Assembly (NCBI GenBank): GCA_038496675.1
Contig: CM076655.1
Coordinates: 25,046,840 to 25,110,839, forward strand
From: Rachycentron canadum
Lineage: Eukaryota; Chordata; Actinopteri; Carangiformes; Rachycentridae
DNA length: 64,000 nucleotides
Direction of reading: 5' to 3'
Shown here: piece after piece, positions 1-12,200 of the stretch
Numbering within the stretch: position 1 is the first letter of the stretch
Layout of the letters: each line of letters begins with the position of its first letter
Program-made: the position numbers and the translations under genes
The notes under the pieces: model-generated
The model's input: only the letters and a program-made list of their open reading frames with translations
The model's database searches: none
What the model was told of the DNA's origin: nothing

Positions 1-115
1 GTTCTATATTAATACAGTGAAAGTATCAAAGGTCTCAGTCACAGAGAAATGCTCACAGCCTGGATTCAGAAACTGAGCCTTAAAACCAGCCGTCAGGACT
101 TCTGGAACTTTGTGA
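1..115. repeat. Dispersed module, copy 1 (cut by window edge)
   Basis: This stretch is almost identical to 11698-11811; the visible difference is a 2-base indel near the right end, after which the two sequences diverge. The second copy directly follows a 30-bp minisatellite, so this one probably has minisatellite sequence to its left outside the window. No open frame or terminal repeat is visible. It is best read as part of a non-autonomous dispersed element whose family I cannot name. Confidence 0.8.
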
Positions 116-715
116 TGTCATACTTCCACATGTGGACCAATGCTGGCGCACACACAGGAACACACAGCACTCTCCTGTCACTCGACACTGGAGGATAACA
201 GGCAGACTCTACCCAGATGTGGAGGTATACGGGCAGATATTGGGGCATCACTTTAATTTTGCTCTCTGAGCAAACTCAGTGTCTATATACAACTTGAACA
301 GTTTGAACTAAGAAAGAAAAAAAAACAGGTTTAACTTGTTAACGGAAACCTTCCTATGTGATCTATGAGTCAGTCTTTTGTCTTTGTTCTATTTGTTTGT
401 CTTTTCCAGCATCAGGCTCCGTCTCATCTCCTCAGACTCTCACGGTGATGAATGATACCTGTTGAGACTGAATCATCTGCACTTTAGAGAAAATCCAATG
501 AGACGTTTAACTTTTTTTCCTATTTCCACAGGGGAGATCGGAGTATTTTGGAGAAGAACAGTTCCTCTGCCTCCTCTGACATGTTAATTGATGCTTTTCA
601 TTTTTTGTGCTTCTGTTCCCTGCTCTCTCTCTCTCTCTGGGGAGTTGCTTCCTCTCTGTGATTTGCCGTGGGAGTTTAACAGCGGCTGTGATCAGACGAG
701 CACAGATAAGACGAG

Positions 716-750
<35 letters not shown>

Positions 751-1231
751 CAATCAGACTCACGGGGTGTCGGCTGATTTTTTTTTTTTCCAGTTAAAGA
801 CTTGGTGTCAGGTGCAGGGGCTCAGTGCAGAGTTAATCTGCAGCAGAGGATAAAGAAGACGCTCTCGTTTAAAGATCGCCCAGGTTGAGAGACGATCATC
901 TGCGTCTTCTTCACGACAAACCAAAACATCTTTCATCCTTTAAATGTTCCTAATTTATCCACAAAAACAACCTCAATTTCTTGCTGTGCCGAGTTAGACT
1001 CATGAAAATTCAAGTATGGAGCAAAAACAAACTAATTTATGGAGCCAAAATGTCAAGCAGCTTCTCAGGTGCCTCTGATTTTCTGCTTCTCTGTTTTAGC
1101 TCACTGAATGAATGATTTAAAAAAAAGATAAGAAATTGATTGATTGAAGGTCTTGTCACAAAATAGGACACCCAGATTGCTTTATTTTTTAGTTGAAAAT
1201 AAACAACACTTTTAAGTTTGTCATGTTGGGG
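116..1231. other. Non-coding stretch with an AC microsatellite
   Basis: No supported gene is visible. The region holds a pyrimidine-rich patch (about 620-640) and a pure AC dinucleotide tract at about 718-749. The short open frames here read through the AC/GT tract or other low-complexity sequence and lack splice context. Confidence 0.6.
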
Positions 1232-1361
1232 ATGTTTCTTTTAAAGGTCCATACAGTCTTAAGGTAGATGTTAAAGGTCCATACAGTCTTAAGGTAGATG
1301 TTAAAGGTCCATACGGTGTAAAGGTAGATGTTAAAGGTCCATACGGTCTGAAGGTAGATGT
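1232..1361. repeat. 30-bp minisatellite, short array (about 4 units)
   Basis: Four head-to-tail 30-bp units beginning TTAAAGGTCCATACAG, with single-base variants (CAGTCTTAAG, CGGTGTAAAG, CGGTCTGAAG). The same unit forms a longer array at 11339-11670. Because 30 is a multiple of three, the array creates a periodic open frame on the minus strand, which is a repeat artefact and not a gene. Confidence 0.9.
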
Positions 1362-2537
1362 CACAACCCTCGGCCACACCCCAAGCTTCGCCAACATCCA
1401 GCCTTGCAAGTGAGAAAATCATCCTCTCCTCTGATTGGCTGACTGACCTGTTGTTCCTAGAGCTCAGAGCTCAGCCTGAGAGAGGAGATGGAAAACTACG
1501 CTAAGATGGTTTTTGCATCTTAAAAACAACAAATATATCTTTTTATGGAAATCAACACTTCAAAATAAAAGATAGAAATGTTTAAAATATGGGAACTTTA
1601 AATGAAACCTTAGATGGGACGTAATTTGATAAATAAAGGCTGACGCTTTATACCTTTGTACCTGCTGAAAATTTGAAATGTGGGATTGATGTTTTGACTT
1701 CATGATTGACAAGTTTATTCATAGAGTCTTTTCATGTATTGAATATAAAATATTCCTTCAGTAATTTTATGGATGTTTGGTGTAAACGACAGAGTAATAG
1801 AAGTGTGAATTTGTGTTGGAGGTGTTTTCTTGTTGCTGCTGGAAACATTTTCCTCCAGTCTGCCTCATATTTTGTTTAAAAGAAACAGAAGTAAACTCGT
1901 CCTGACATCAAATTTGGAACGGTCGGCTGCAGAAAGTGCTGCGAGTAATGAGCGTCTGGTCGAGGTGTCAAATAAGAGGATTACCTCGTTTTTGGGGCTT
2001 TCAAAAGATAAGTGGGTATCTGAGCGCTCATTAGGCCGCGCCGCCTGAACCCTGACCTTTCACAGATGGAAGGGGAGGGGAGGGGGGCGGGTCCTCGGTT
2101 TGGGCCGTCACTACATCCTCATCCTCAGAGATGAACCTGTCCGTCAGGTGAGATGACATTTCTGTCGGTCACCATCTGAGAAAAACAAACCTCAGTGTGT
2201 CATTCATATGGAAATTTTTATTCTAACCTTTCCGCTCAGCGCTAATCAAGACGACTCCAGATTATCTTTTTGTAATCACCTCGCCAGGTCCGGTCTCTTC
2301 AATGGAGCCAGAAGTGTGGATCCATCTAATCTGTCAGAATTAAATGAGATCCATCACAGATCTGGATAATGGCCCCTGCAGATTGTGTGCAAAAATCTTC
2401 ATTAATAATTCAGCTCAGATTTTTATTATTCATGGGTGGGAGAGCGAGAGGAGAGCAGGGCAAGCGAGCGAGTCTGGATGTCGAGTCAGCGGCTGCTTTA
2501 AAGAACCAGACCGCTGTTTTCTTTTGTTGTTTTTTAG
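1362..2537. other. Non-coding stretch, nothing recognised
   Basis: No exon with convincing splice sites and no named repeat was found here. A G-rich patch (GGGGAGGGGAGGGGGGCGGG type) lies at about 2070-2090 and could form a G-quadruplex. Confidence 0.4.
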
Positions 2538-2611
2538 AGCAGCAACTGAATCAGATACCAGGTGATGTGGACAAGGATGTGCAGGAAAAGGACCAACAGA
2601 AGAGAAATGAG
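2538..2611 (+). CDS. Candidate internal exon of an unidentified gene
   Basis: A 74-nt stretch begins after a good polypyrimidine tract and AG (TTGTTTTTTAG) and ends at a GAG|GTATGA donor. Read with two bases completing a split codon, it gives 24 residues of charged, coiled-coil-like sequence (QQLNQIPGDVDK, then a Q/K/E-rich end) without a stop. It ends in phase 0, which matches the start of the exon-like stretch at 5354-5456. I do not recognise the family, and chance open frames of this length are common, so this is only a candidate. Confidence 0.25.
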
Positions 2612-5353
2612 GTATGAATGAAACATTCCTCGTTGTCATTCAGGATTAAGTATCTATCGTAGGCTGCATCAGTGTTTCTCAGACTTTTGCCTTATCCACT
2701 GAGATATGGATTCTTAAATATATAATACAGATCTTATGCATCACAAACTGAAAGATAAGTAGCGGAGCTTTTCGTGCAGCGTCATACTTAACAATCACAT
2801 ACTGTATTTGAACTTAACACTTCCTGTAGCGTCCGTCGTGTTGGAGGTTTCAGTTGATTCTCTTTTAATTGACCTGGTCTTCAGCCTCCAGTCAATGGTT
2901 TTATTTATTTGTTAACAGGCTGCTGATAGATGGTGACATTTAGCCCAATCCCAGCGCAAGCTAGCTTAGCATAAAGACTGGGAACAAGGGAAAACAACGA
3001 GCCTGACACACCTCTGAAGCTCACTGTAAAAATTATTCCTTTTATCCACAGTGACATCTATTCAGTTTTGGACTTCCTTTCAATCTTACACGAACGTTGT
3101 CTCTAAATTCTGAAGGTAAGAAACTTGTTGAGAGTGAAGCTGTTGTATTTAATATTCCTGAAGAGGGCAGTCTGTCAGCCTGGGAGCCAACGTTTAGCAC
3201 CCTCCAACTTCCTGTCTCCTTCGTTCCCTTGTCTCCTTGTCTCAGTTGTTGTAGGAGATTCCCGGGGGCAGTTTTTTTGGTGGCTATTGCCACTTTGAGG
3301 ATCAACGCCGCCACGAGAACCATGAAACCTAATCTAACGAGTTGCCTGATTCGACTGTTCAGTCACGTGGTCTCACCACATCAAACCGCCTTCTGAGACT
3401 CAACAGGTGATTTATGATAACGGAGAGTCTTTGAAGGTCACAGCCTTTGAGTAACGCTGCTTTTTATCTCATTGTCTTTGGGCAAAGTTTGATCTCAACT
3501 CTCTTCCTGTTTCCTTTGTGAAGGGGAACATGAAAAGTTTGGGCCTGATTAAACTTTCTCTCTCTCTCTCTCTCTATGTCGTACTTTCTAACTACAGGTG
3601 CCTGGATGTTTAAAGACTGAGGAGTGGAACTAACAAAGGCAGAGCTATCTGGTAATCCGGCCCTCGGATTAAAACCATCACACCTGAGCGCGGAGGCAGA
3701 GAGTCGGTGTTAACTCGGTTTTAATGCTTTCTGTTTAATCTGGGTGGCAGCAGCCTCTCACCTTCATCTGTCTCCTGTGAAGTTTCTCTTTAAAATATTC
3801 AGAAAGTGAACCGAGCCGGCACACGTCTGTGTTTAAACTTTAAAACCAGAGACTCTTGGCGAGATGTCAGCGTAACTCGAGTGAAAGGAGCCGCTGCTTT
3901 GAGGCTGAGATTCATCAAGTTGCATTTGAATTTTATGATTTAGTGTTGAAAGAGCAAAGCCGTGATGGGAAATGTCACTTATTGACAGAGACTGGCGTGA
4001 GCACGCGTGTTCTCCGGGAAACATTTGTTTCTGAGAGGACGCCCGGTGACGCCGCCTGTGACAGGTGAACGTCGCCAATGCTGATTCTTCTTTTAAAGGA
4101 CCATACACATGGGTTTTTCATGTTGGACCCCTTTAATTTACAGTGATGCTGATAATTTTCCAAAAAGGTTTTCAGGTAGATTTTCTCCTGATGGTGGATT
4201 CAAGGCTACTTGACACTGAAGCGACACTGAAGTGTGTCCAAAAAAATCTATGAGCAAATATTGAAAAATGTCTTTGAATGCAACAGCACAAAGAAATGTT
4301 TTTGTTTGTTATTGCTACATAGTCCATTATTAAGTATTAATAGCTGTTTAATTACCAGTGAAGACACGACAAGCACTTCAGCCATCATTGTGTTTACGGG
4401 ACAAGAAGTTGTAGTACTTCCCTGTTAGCTTTCTGGTTTCACAGATCTGAACCCACTGGAGGCAGGAATGAAAGTTAACTATTAAACAGGTTTGAATTAT
4501 GGCTGAGCAGCAGACTGGGAGTAACTGAAGCTGGTTTGATGGCCGAAGCTCTGAATAGAGCTGAGTTGATCATGGGAAAAATAGCTTGAGCATATGGGAG
4601 TAGGCAGGCACCTGAAGAAGACTGGAACCAGGACCAGGGCCAGGAGACCAGGAATGACGGAGAACCAAGGCTGGACCTGGCTGGATGGGAGCAGGTGAAC
4701 GTGGCTGATCTGAAGCTAAGATAAATCAGGACAGATATCAAACAGCTCCAGTTAGACAGCACTTGATACCTACCTGACTCGGCCAGGATATTACCATGGA
4801 GGCTTCAACAATGAACTGGCCAGGACTGTAGAGAAAGGAGTGTATAAATCAGGTGAAGGAGGAGATGGCGATCAGTGAAGAGGATCAGCGGGTGATTTTA
4901 GCAGATTGGCAGGAGAGTTGAATATAGGTCAAACACGACCAGCCTAAAACATGCTACTCAATCCAGACGGCAGAGACAGACCGCGGACAAACAACAGGGA
5001 AGGACAACGGCACTGCAGATCCGAACGCTTCAGGGCAGACTGGATGCTTCAGTGAGTTATTGGAAAGTGACGAGTCTGTCTGTCAGGGCCGGGGCTGGCT
5101 GGTTAGCTAAACAAGAGGCTTGTTCCTCCCCACTAATCACATCTGCATGTTAGAGAGCACAAGATGTAATTGATCTGTTGTTGCCCAAGGTTGGATATGA
5201 TCCTTAAGTTTTTGTTTAATACACAACATTAAGACAAGAAGCTTTTTATTTCTCAATCAGGTCTTTCATTAAGTAAATGCAGGTATTGATTTTAGTTTTT
5301 AATCACATTGTTCAAACAGAAGAAACTGTTGGAAATCATTTTCTTATCTCCAG
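2612..5353. other. Non-coding stretch, low-complexity patches only
   Basis: If the flanking candidate exons are real, this would be an intron. A TC dinucleotide tract lies at about 3559-3576. A purine-rich stretch around 4600-4720 contains imperfect ACCAGGACC/AGGAGACCAGG-like repetition. No gene is supported. Confidence 0.4.
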
Positions 5354-5456
5354 TTTTTACTGGACTCGTCCTCAGAACATCTTCCTCTCCACAGCACCTC
5401 AGACTCTGAGCTTGATGCCGTGATCCCCAGAGAGATCTGTCCATCAGCCCAAGAAA
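5354..5456 (+). CDS. Candidate internal exon of an unidentified gene
   Basis: A 103-nt open stretch runs from a clear acceptor (TCTTATCTCCAG) to a GTATGA donor. It encodes 34 residues rich in Ser, Glu and Asp (for example HSTSDSELDAVIPREIC). It starts in phase 0, as the candidate exon at 2538-2611 requires, and ends in phase 1. The next possible exon, 5579-5622, keeps the frame but its acceptor is weak. Another downstream frame (about 5560-5740) encodes a basic segment followed by a long Leu/Phe-rich run resembling a membrane anchor, but it cannot be joined with a sensible intron length. The family is not recognised. Confidence 0.3.
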
Positions 5457-5884
5457 GTATGACTGCCGCGTGGAGAAAATATAAATAAAATTTTGTGAGA
5501 GATTGAGAGTCTTTGGTCGGTTTTCTGAGCTGCTGCCGTCCACATGTGAGCGACGGAGGAGGCGGTGTGGATCGACAGGAGCAGCTGAAGATCCTCAGGG
5601 AAAACGCTGCCAAGCAAACCAGGTGGAAAAAAGGTTTTCAGAGCTCCCTCTGCTCGCTCCTCCTGCTCTTCATTCTTCTTCTTCTCCTCTTCTGCCTCTT
5701 CTCTTCCTCCCTCACCTCCTTTACTGAAAACACTACAGCCTCAGAGAGGAGTTCTGCTTCAACACTAAACATCACATTGACGAAATATGAAATTGGAATA
5801 TTTTGGACACAAATTTCAATCTTAGATTATTTTACGTATAAATTGGCTGATGGCTGCATAATGACTCAAATAGTTCTTAAAACA

Positions 5885-6230
5885 CAAAGATGGAGACTTG
5901 GGACTCTACTTGTTGGTCTTGAATTGAGATTTGTTTGTCTTGACCTTGGACCCCTAGGTCTTGACTTGCCGATCTTGACTTGTGCGTTGACCCCCTTGGC
6001 CACCAGACCACCCTGATTTTGATGTAGGTATAGATGGTCTTGACTTGGTATTTGAATTGGGTCTTGGCCCTGACCTTGATCTTGATTTGTGAGTTCGTGG
6101 CTTTGGTCTTGACATGGGTCATCTTGGACATGACTATGTAGTTATTGGTCGTAATTTGGCCTTGACTTGTGACTTAAGCTGAGACTTGATGGTCTCGACT
6201 CAGGACTTGTGACGTGAGACTTGACCCACC
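5885..6230. repeat. Degenerate short-period array of GGTCTTGACTTG-like words
   Basis: Variants of GGTCTTGACTTG, CTTGACCTTGG and GACTTGTGAC follow one another with irregular spacing of about 12-30 bp. Arrays of this GTCTTGACTTG type are familiar from fish genomes. Open frames over it (a minus-strand one with repeated K/Q/S words) are by-products of the repeat. Confidence 0.75.
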
Positions 6231-7149
6231 TCTCGTACGCAGAGAAGACTCAGTACTATGAAGGACTGGAGGTGGTTTCCTGTCTCAGACTTTCAGTTGG
6301 ACGGGGAGGGCAGTGGACAATATAAACCTGACAAATAAAGCCTTAAATAGTTTAGCAGCCCTGATACTGACACTGACTGAGTCTACAGCGACAGGAAGTG
6401 AATTCATCACCATGTGGGTTTATGAAAATAAGATGGAGGTTGGTGGAGGTTGACGTTGGTCAATGTTTGTGGTTATAAAAAAGAATTTGAACACTGTAAG
6501 AAACTGAACTTCTCCCTTTATTGAACCGGCTGAGCCACATCTGGCTGTAATATCAGCAGACACAGAGCCAGAGCTGAATATCTGCAGAAATGCTAATGAA
6601 GTTAGCAAACACTTCAGTTTAAAGCCTGAGAACTTCCCACAGATGTGTTGAACTTTTGCTTTGCTGTCACCTTCTCTCCAGTTTGTCCCAGACCAGGTCC
6701 TCGGGGTTGTGGGCTCGAGACTGTCGTCCTTGTCTAGTTCTTTTCCTCTCATGTTTTGGGTCATTAACCTCTGACTGACCAGTCTGTCTTCCTTTTTGTC
6801 TTCTTCTCACCCTTCACCCTTCAGTAACATACTGTCCTACATCCTGCAGTACAACATTGTCCATCACAGGGTTTGTAAGTTGTCGACCTGTAGCAGTTGT
6901 TTGCTCTGACATTTCATTTACGTCCATTGGTGGAGGAAAGTTGTTCTATGACATTTAAATGATTTTTCAGTTTTTTTTTATTATTTTGTGTTGTTTTCCA
7001 CTTACTTTCATACCATGTCAGGTTTTTCACTGGACTCCAATTAAAACTGGTGAAATATAGTGTGTAGGAAACAGTTTCCTCCCAGCAGCTTTTTCCTTAA
7101 AAACACAACTGAATCTGATGAATATTTGTTTTAATGTGTAATTATTTGC
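6231..7149. other. Non-coding stretch, nothing recognised
   Basis: No supported exon, RNA gene or named repeat was seen. A 114-residue minus-strand open frame (6420-6764) lacks splice context and resembles no family known to me. Confidence 0.4.
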
Positions 7150-7390
7150 AAACTTTAGAAAATCCATCCATCCATCGGCTGTGCAGCTTATCCTTGAAGG
7201 TTGGATATGGGGTTGGATCTAACCACAACTGACATTGAGCAAGAGGCTTATTCCCAGTCTATCTCAGACTGACACATTGAGACAAACAGCCACATTCACA
7301 CCTATGGGGCGATTTTGAGTTGCCAGTTAAGTCAAACTGCATGTCCTCAGACTGTGGGAGGAAACTGGAGTGACTGGCCTGCAAGTCCTG
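7150..7390 (+). repeat. Fish dispersed repeat, TCCATCCATC...CTGTGGGAGGAAAC type
   Basis: The stretch opens with ATCCATCCATC and runs through CACATTCACACCTA to GACTGTGGGAGGAAACTGGAG, which are hallmark words of a very common fish retroposon tail. Related pieces occur at 16675-16830 (same strand) and at 24955-25175 and 36225-36345 (reverse). The copy is diverged and 5'-truncated. The parent element (LINE tail or SINE) cannot be fixed from this window. Confidence 0.7.
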
Positions 7391-7434
7391 GTGGTTTAAA
7401 ACAAGTACTTCCTCAACATGAGACGACCATTGTC

Positions 7435-7690
7435 GTCATGGTTACACTAATAACAACGAACAATCATGGGTAATAGAAACAATATAAACAGCTACTTTAC
7501 GTGGGAATCGAACACTGCTCTCTTGTGTTGTATTGACTCACCCAGCCACCACAACCTCCTCCTGATGTGGACTTTGTCGCTCTATAAACTACGTCACCGC
7601 ACTTTTCCCTTTCAACGACCGCTGGATGTCGCCTAGCAACAAAACCTAATTATGAGGTCATAATAACCTGCTGACAGACATTGGCTCATT
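7435..7690 (-). repeat. tRNA-promoter-like SINE copy (reverse)
   Basis: Read on the minus strand it contains a B-box-like GTGTTCGATTCCCACG followed by sequence shared with 41600-41725, and upstream the common words TATGACCTCAT and TTGCT(A/C)GGC. The 41600 copy has lost the internal part. Two copies sharing both flanks around a B box support a tRNA-derived SINE family. Confidence 0.65.
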
Positions 7691-10600
7691 TTTTACTGGA
7701 CAGTCTCAGCTGTTTGAAGAACAGTAATAAAACATTATTCTATAAGATAATTCTCATAAAATCAAACCTTACCTTTTAATTTATATATCTTTTATTATTT
7801 TAAGTATGATTTTATTACTGTATTAAATAGAATGTATTATTACATTATTGTATAGCATCACAATTATTTTGTATTAAACGAAAGTAATCAACATATTTCA
7901 TTTTTATTATGTTAAACATTCAAACATTTCATACAGTTCTTGTAAACTTGTGATACTGTGTCTCCAAACACATTTGAAACAGATGTTTTTGATTGATTAT
8001 TTTTAGTTTTGATTATCTGGTAGAATGTGATGAATCATGATGGATTATATTCCCATCTGCAGCTATAAAACTGAGATTAACTGACTGTCTGGTATATGGG
8101 GGATTGGGATGTGTGGTTGGAAATCTCACTCTACTGGCTGGTTTTAACTTTTACTTGAAGAGAGTTTCAAGAACTAAATGGCTGACAGGTTAAGATGTTC
8201 CCGGCATGTTGACTAATTCTTGGTGGATAAATTTGTTGTTCTCACTTCAGACTTTAACTCTGCAGCAGCTCCGTATGCTCTCCAGTCTTTAGTATTCTCC
8301 TGACTCACTGATTCTGGATGAAAGAGACAGAATCAGAGTCACACATCAAGCTGCTCGAAGCTCTGAAATTCCTTTTCTTTTTTTTCTTTGTCTTACAGTG
8401 TTGAAACAGTGTTGAAATTCTTAGTGTTGAATCTGTGACTAGCAACCAGTTGACTTCCTCCACATCAAGCAGAGATGAACAATGAACAACGATGAACCAT
8501 GTGTTGTGGGGTTAGTGTCCAGTGTTCCCACTCTTTTAGCTCTGCGTTTGGTCTCCACCTCCTCCTGAGGGAAGCACCTGGCTCTATAGCTGCTAAAAGA
8601 AAATCAAATCTCTGTCTTCTACCACCAGAAGGTTCTTACAGCTGCTTCTCTAAACCCAAACACAAATGTAATATAAATGTATAAATGTCAAGTTAAAGAA
8701 TAATTTCACACACTGACAGATATCTATAGATGTTTACGTATGTATACTTTTTTTTTTTATTCCATACACTTTCCTGTCTTGTCAAAACCTGGTGTCCACA
8801 TTACCCATGATGCAACCTATATGTAATGCATCAACGAGCAACAGTTCCATTTCCATTCTTTGTGTTTGTTGGTGTTGTGATCACATGCGTGGGGTAGGTG
8901 TGGTTTTCAACTTTTGCTCGTGAGCTGGTGTGTCACAGTTACAGCAAAGAGCTCGATGTGTAAATCTATTTAAATATCAGTGACAGTACATTCAAAACAA
9001 ATCACAACATGTACTATAGAATTTCTCCTTTTTAATTAGGCTTTCTACATCTGTGTGTGGACTAAATTAACCACATAAAACCTGAATATAGATGAGCTGT
9101 TCACAGACTAATCACAGAGAGTCTTTGTTTCAAGTTTATTTTCCTGGATGAAGACCTTCCCGGCTGAAATGTCAGGCTTTAAACGTCATTAAGGAGTTCA
9201 TATTTTTCCGACAGAGTCTCCTCTTCTTGTCGTTTATCCTCTGTCCTCGTCCCATCCAAGCAGTGTGTTTTATTTTAATCCTCCTCTCTGAAAAGACCAT
9301 TAGCAGCTGCTCTTTGTTGGAGCTGAAATGAAGCTGAATGTGTCAGACTGAGAGGAACATGAATTAAACATCGGTGAGAGACGGGAGAATTATGAGCAGT
9401 GTCCGGTCTTATAAGGCTGAGAATTAACAGCACAGTATCTCCACTCTGACTGACACAGAGACGTCCATCTCTCCCTGAGCTGCAGTCGGAGCTTTAAAAG
9501 AAAATGAATCAAATCTTCATGAATGTAACAAAAATGAGAAATAAAAAGAGCAGTCCCACCTCTGTCATTAGAGGAGCTTTATTACGCTCTGGTCTCTCTG
9601 AGGCAATATACAAAATACAAATAAAAAATAGAAGAAAAGGACAAAACGATTGGTTTAAATTTAATTTCATCTAGCTTTATTGTGACTAAAATTCAAATCC
9701 ATAGATGCTTTATGACTGTAGTCTAATACAACATTGACAAAGCATTGACAAAATGTCCTTTTAAAGGTAATAATAATGAAAATAACAAGACACATTAAAA
9801 TAGTTAAACATCAACAATACTCCACTACAATACAAAAAAGAGAAGAAAGACACAATTGATGGAAATCAGCGACTGCTCACAATCTAATGGAGGAGTTCGT
9901 GCCCCACAATTCAACAGCGGATTTTTTTCAACATAATTTTTTTTAGGCTTTTTACGCCTGTATTGTGGAGGAGAGAGAGACAAGGAGGATGAGGAGAGAG
10001 AGAGAGGGATCTGATGACAGATCTGTGGTAGGGAAGGGCCGCGGGTCGGACTTGAACCCCGAAAATGAATCAAATGAAAAATACGGGATTTGTCCTGGTT
10101 CCATCAGGACCAGGGACAGGGGCGGGTCAGGGTGGATGGATGGGTCACCAAACCCCAACCACGTCGTTTCTGTGCCTGAACCTGAACCGATCTGAGCTCT
10201 GTGACTTCGACTCTTTGTTTTATAGACACACAATTTAAAATATCATCATAGAACTTCAGAAAACACTTAATATGTAAATATAATCAAGCACCTCAAACCC
10301 CGTCCAGACTTCCAGGATTGTCTTGTGCAGATACTTCACACTATCACACTATCACACTAAAACACTATCAGTCTTTCCTTCCCCTTAACTATGAATATCT
10401 GTGTTATAATAGTCTCATATTGTTTTCTATAGTTCACAGAGATTTCAGGAATAAATCAAATAAGCTAAGTTTTGGTTTTTTTAGGGCACAAATTATTAAT
10501 TTGATATAATAGATGAAGTAATTTGAGGACATAAATAACTAAATGAAGGGAAGAGAAAGGTATATTGACTGCATTAATTAACAATTTGAAGGAATGTAAT

Positions 10601-11338
10601 GTAATTTGTCTGAAATTTTCAGCCCCAGACATTAACCAGCCTGCACAAATTTGTATCGATAGAAAACATTTCTGGTATTTTCATTCAGCTTGAGTGGATG
10701 AAAACATGTTCCCAGCACTTTGCTGAGCAGCAGCAGCCTCAGGCATCATTTCATGTCAGGAAATATCCGAAGAATGCAAGGTCAGGGGAAGATGCCTTCA
10801 TTATGTTGCTTTGACTGAATCCACGTTTCTTTTCTTACAGTTGAAATGGAAGAGATTTATATGTACAGTGTATACTCTGCAGGTCAAGGATTCAGCAGAG
10901 CAGGGCTCAGTGAAATGACGTGATGGAGGCAGGTCTGTCTCTGCTGACGAACGGAGGAAAAAGAGCCAGCAGGGTGAGATAATGAACATTTCTCCCTGTA
11001 GAGAAATAACTTTTTTTTTTTTTTTTTAATTTGAGCTGTTTTCTCTGAGAATAATTTTCATGTAATTCATTCAATTCAAATGCTGCTGCCACTTGAGACC
11101 AAAAACAACAGGGATCGGTTGCTTGTACCTGGATATGTTTGAATTCACTCAACAAGAAACCAAAATAATACTGACTCCTGCCTTTCAGAAACAAAGGAGA
11201 AAGTACTGTGGCATAGTTGTGCTGTCATAAAATCTGTCAGGGAGGAGGCAGTGGGGATGGATGGCTCATTAAAGTGTCTCACATATAAACTGGAGACCTT
11301 CCTTTGACCTTCGCTGAGTAGTTTTACTTAGCCAAACT
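7691..11338. other. Long gene-poor stretch
   Basis: No convincing exon or named repeat was found. The part at 7740-8000 is AT-rich, there are T-runs near 8750 and 11010, and a purine-rich patch lies at about 9965-10010. Open frames of 60-95 codons here carry no recognisable domain and no paired splice sites. Confidence 0.45.
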
Positions 11339-11670
11339 TTAAAGGTCCAGACAATCTAAAGGTTTAAAGGTCCATACAGTCTAAAGGTAGATGTTAAAGG
11401 TCCATACAGTCTAAAGGTAGATGTTAAAGGTCCATACGGTCTAAAGGTAGATGTTAAAGGTCCATACGGTCTAAAGGTAGACGTTAAAGGTCCATACAGT
11501 CTAAAGGTAGACGTTAAAGGTCCATACGGTCTAAAGGTAGACGTTAAAGGTCCATACAGTCTAAAGGTAGATGTTAAAGGTCCATACAGTCTAAAGGTAG
11601 ATGTTAAAGGTCCATACGGTCTAAAGGTAGATGTTAAAGGTCCATACGGTCTAAAGGTAGACCTCCATGT
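11339..11670. repeat. 30-bp minisatellite, long array (about 11 units)
   Basis: Head-to-tail 30-bp units of the form TTAAAGGTCCATACAGTCTA plus AAGGTAGATG. Most variation is at two positions (CAGTC/CGGTC and GATG/GACG), which alternate between blocks of units. The low divergence suggests recent expansion or gene conversion. The array is followed at 11698 by the dispersed module that also opens the window. There are no spacers between units, so this is not a CRISPR array. Confidence 0.95.
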
Positions 11671-11697
11671 GGTCTCTGATTATAAAGCAGGTCTAGG

Positions 11698-11811
11698 TTC
11701 TATATTAATACAGTGAAAGTATCAAAGGTCTCAGTCACAGAGAAATGCTCACAGCCTGGATTCAGAAACTGAGCCTTAAAACCAGCCGTCAGGACTTCTG
11801 GAACTTTGATG
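11698..11811. repeat. Dispersed module, copy 2
   Basis: Near-perfect repeat of positions 1-115, starting GTTCTATATTAATACAG. It lies about 30 bp after the end of the 30-bp minisatellite. The close match over 11.7 kb points to a recent insertion or segmental copy. Confidence 0.9.
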
Positions 11812-11935
11812 TCACAACAAAGCTGTCAAAGCACCTGGATCCACCAGGCAGGATTTAGTTTCTCTGAGTTTTAATCTCAAATCTGCTATATTTTTATTGG
11901 ATCACTCCGAAAAAAATCAGAAGAGAGGATTAGAT

Positions 11936-12200
11936 CCTATTTTCCTCTAAATGGACCATCATTTAAAAAATGAACATCATGTTGTATTGAAGACTTGAAA
12001 CTAGAGACTGAGACCATAAACTCATTAGGAAAACGTTTACTGAGCTAATAAATCAAGGGAGAAGTAGGGACATTTTCCCATAGACTTCAATACAATCTGA
12101 CTTCTTTAACAACCAGTGGAGTCGCCCCCTGATGGTCATTAGAGAGAATGAAGGTTTAAAGGCTTCAACTTCAGCAGTGGCTTCATTTTTCAGGTCCACT
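11936..12200 (+). repeat. Family A dispersed repeat (AGACTTCAATACAATCTGAC)
   Basis: Contains the run from TATTTTCCTCTAAATGGACC through AACATCATGTTGTATTGAAG and CATAGACTTCAATACAATC to GAGTCGCCCCCTGATGGTCA. The same ordered words occur at 38225-38545 and 50925-51195 with over 90% identity by eye, and parts occur at 15470-15660, 21140-21215, 43595-43790, 45065-45260 and 49350-49430. It looks like a non-autonomous element of several hundred bp; I cannot name it. Confidence 0.85.

Noticed and set aside
5513..6016. 167-codon frame with a Leu/Phe-rich membrane-like segment
   Set aside because: It starts at a non-ATG codon, is derived largely from CTTCTCCTC low-complexity sequence, continues into a satellite array, and cannot be linked to the 5354 exon with an intron of normal size.
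11339..11670. Regular 30-bp repeats resembling a CRISPR array
   Set aside because: Units are directly abutting with no spacers, there are no cas genes, and the genome is that of an animal.
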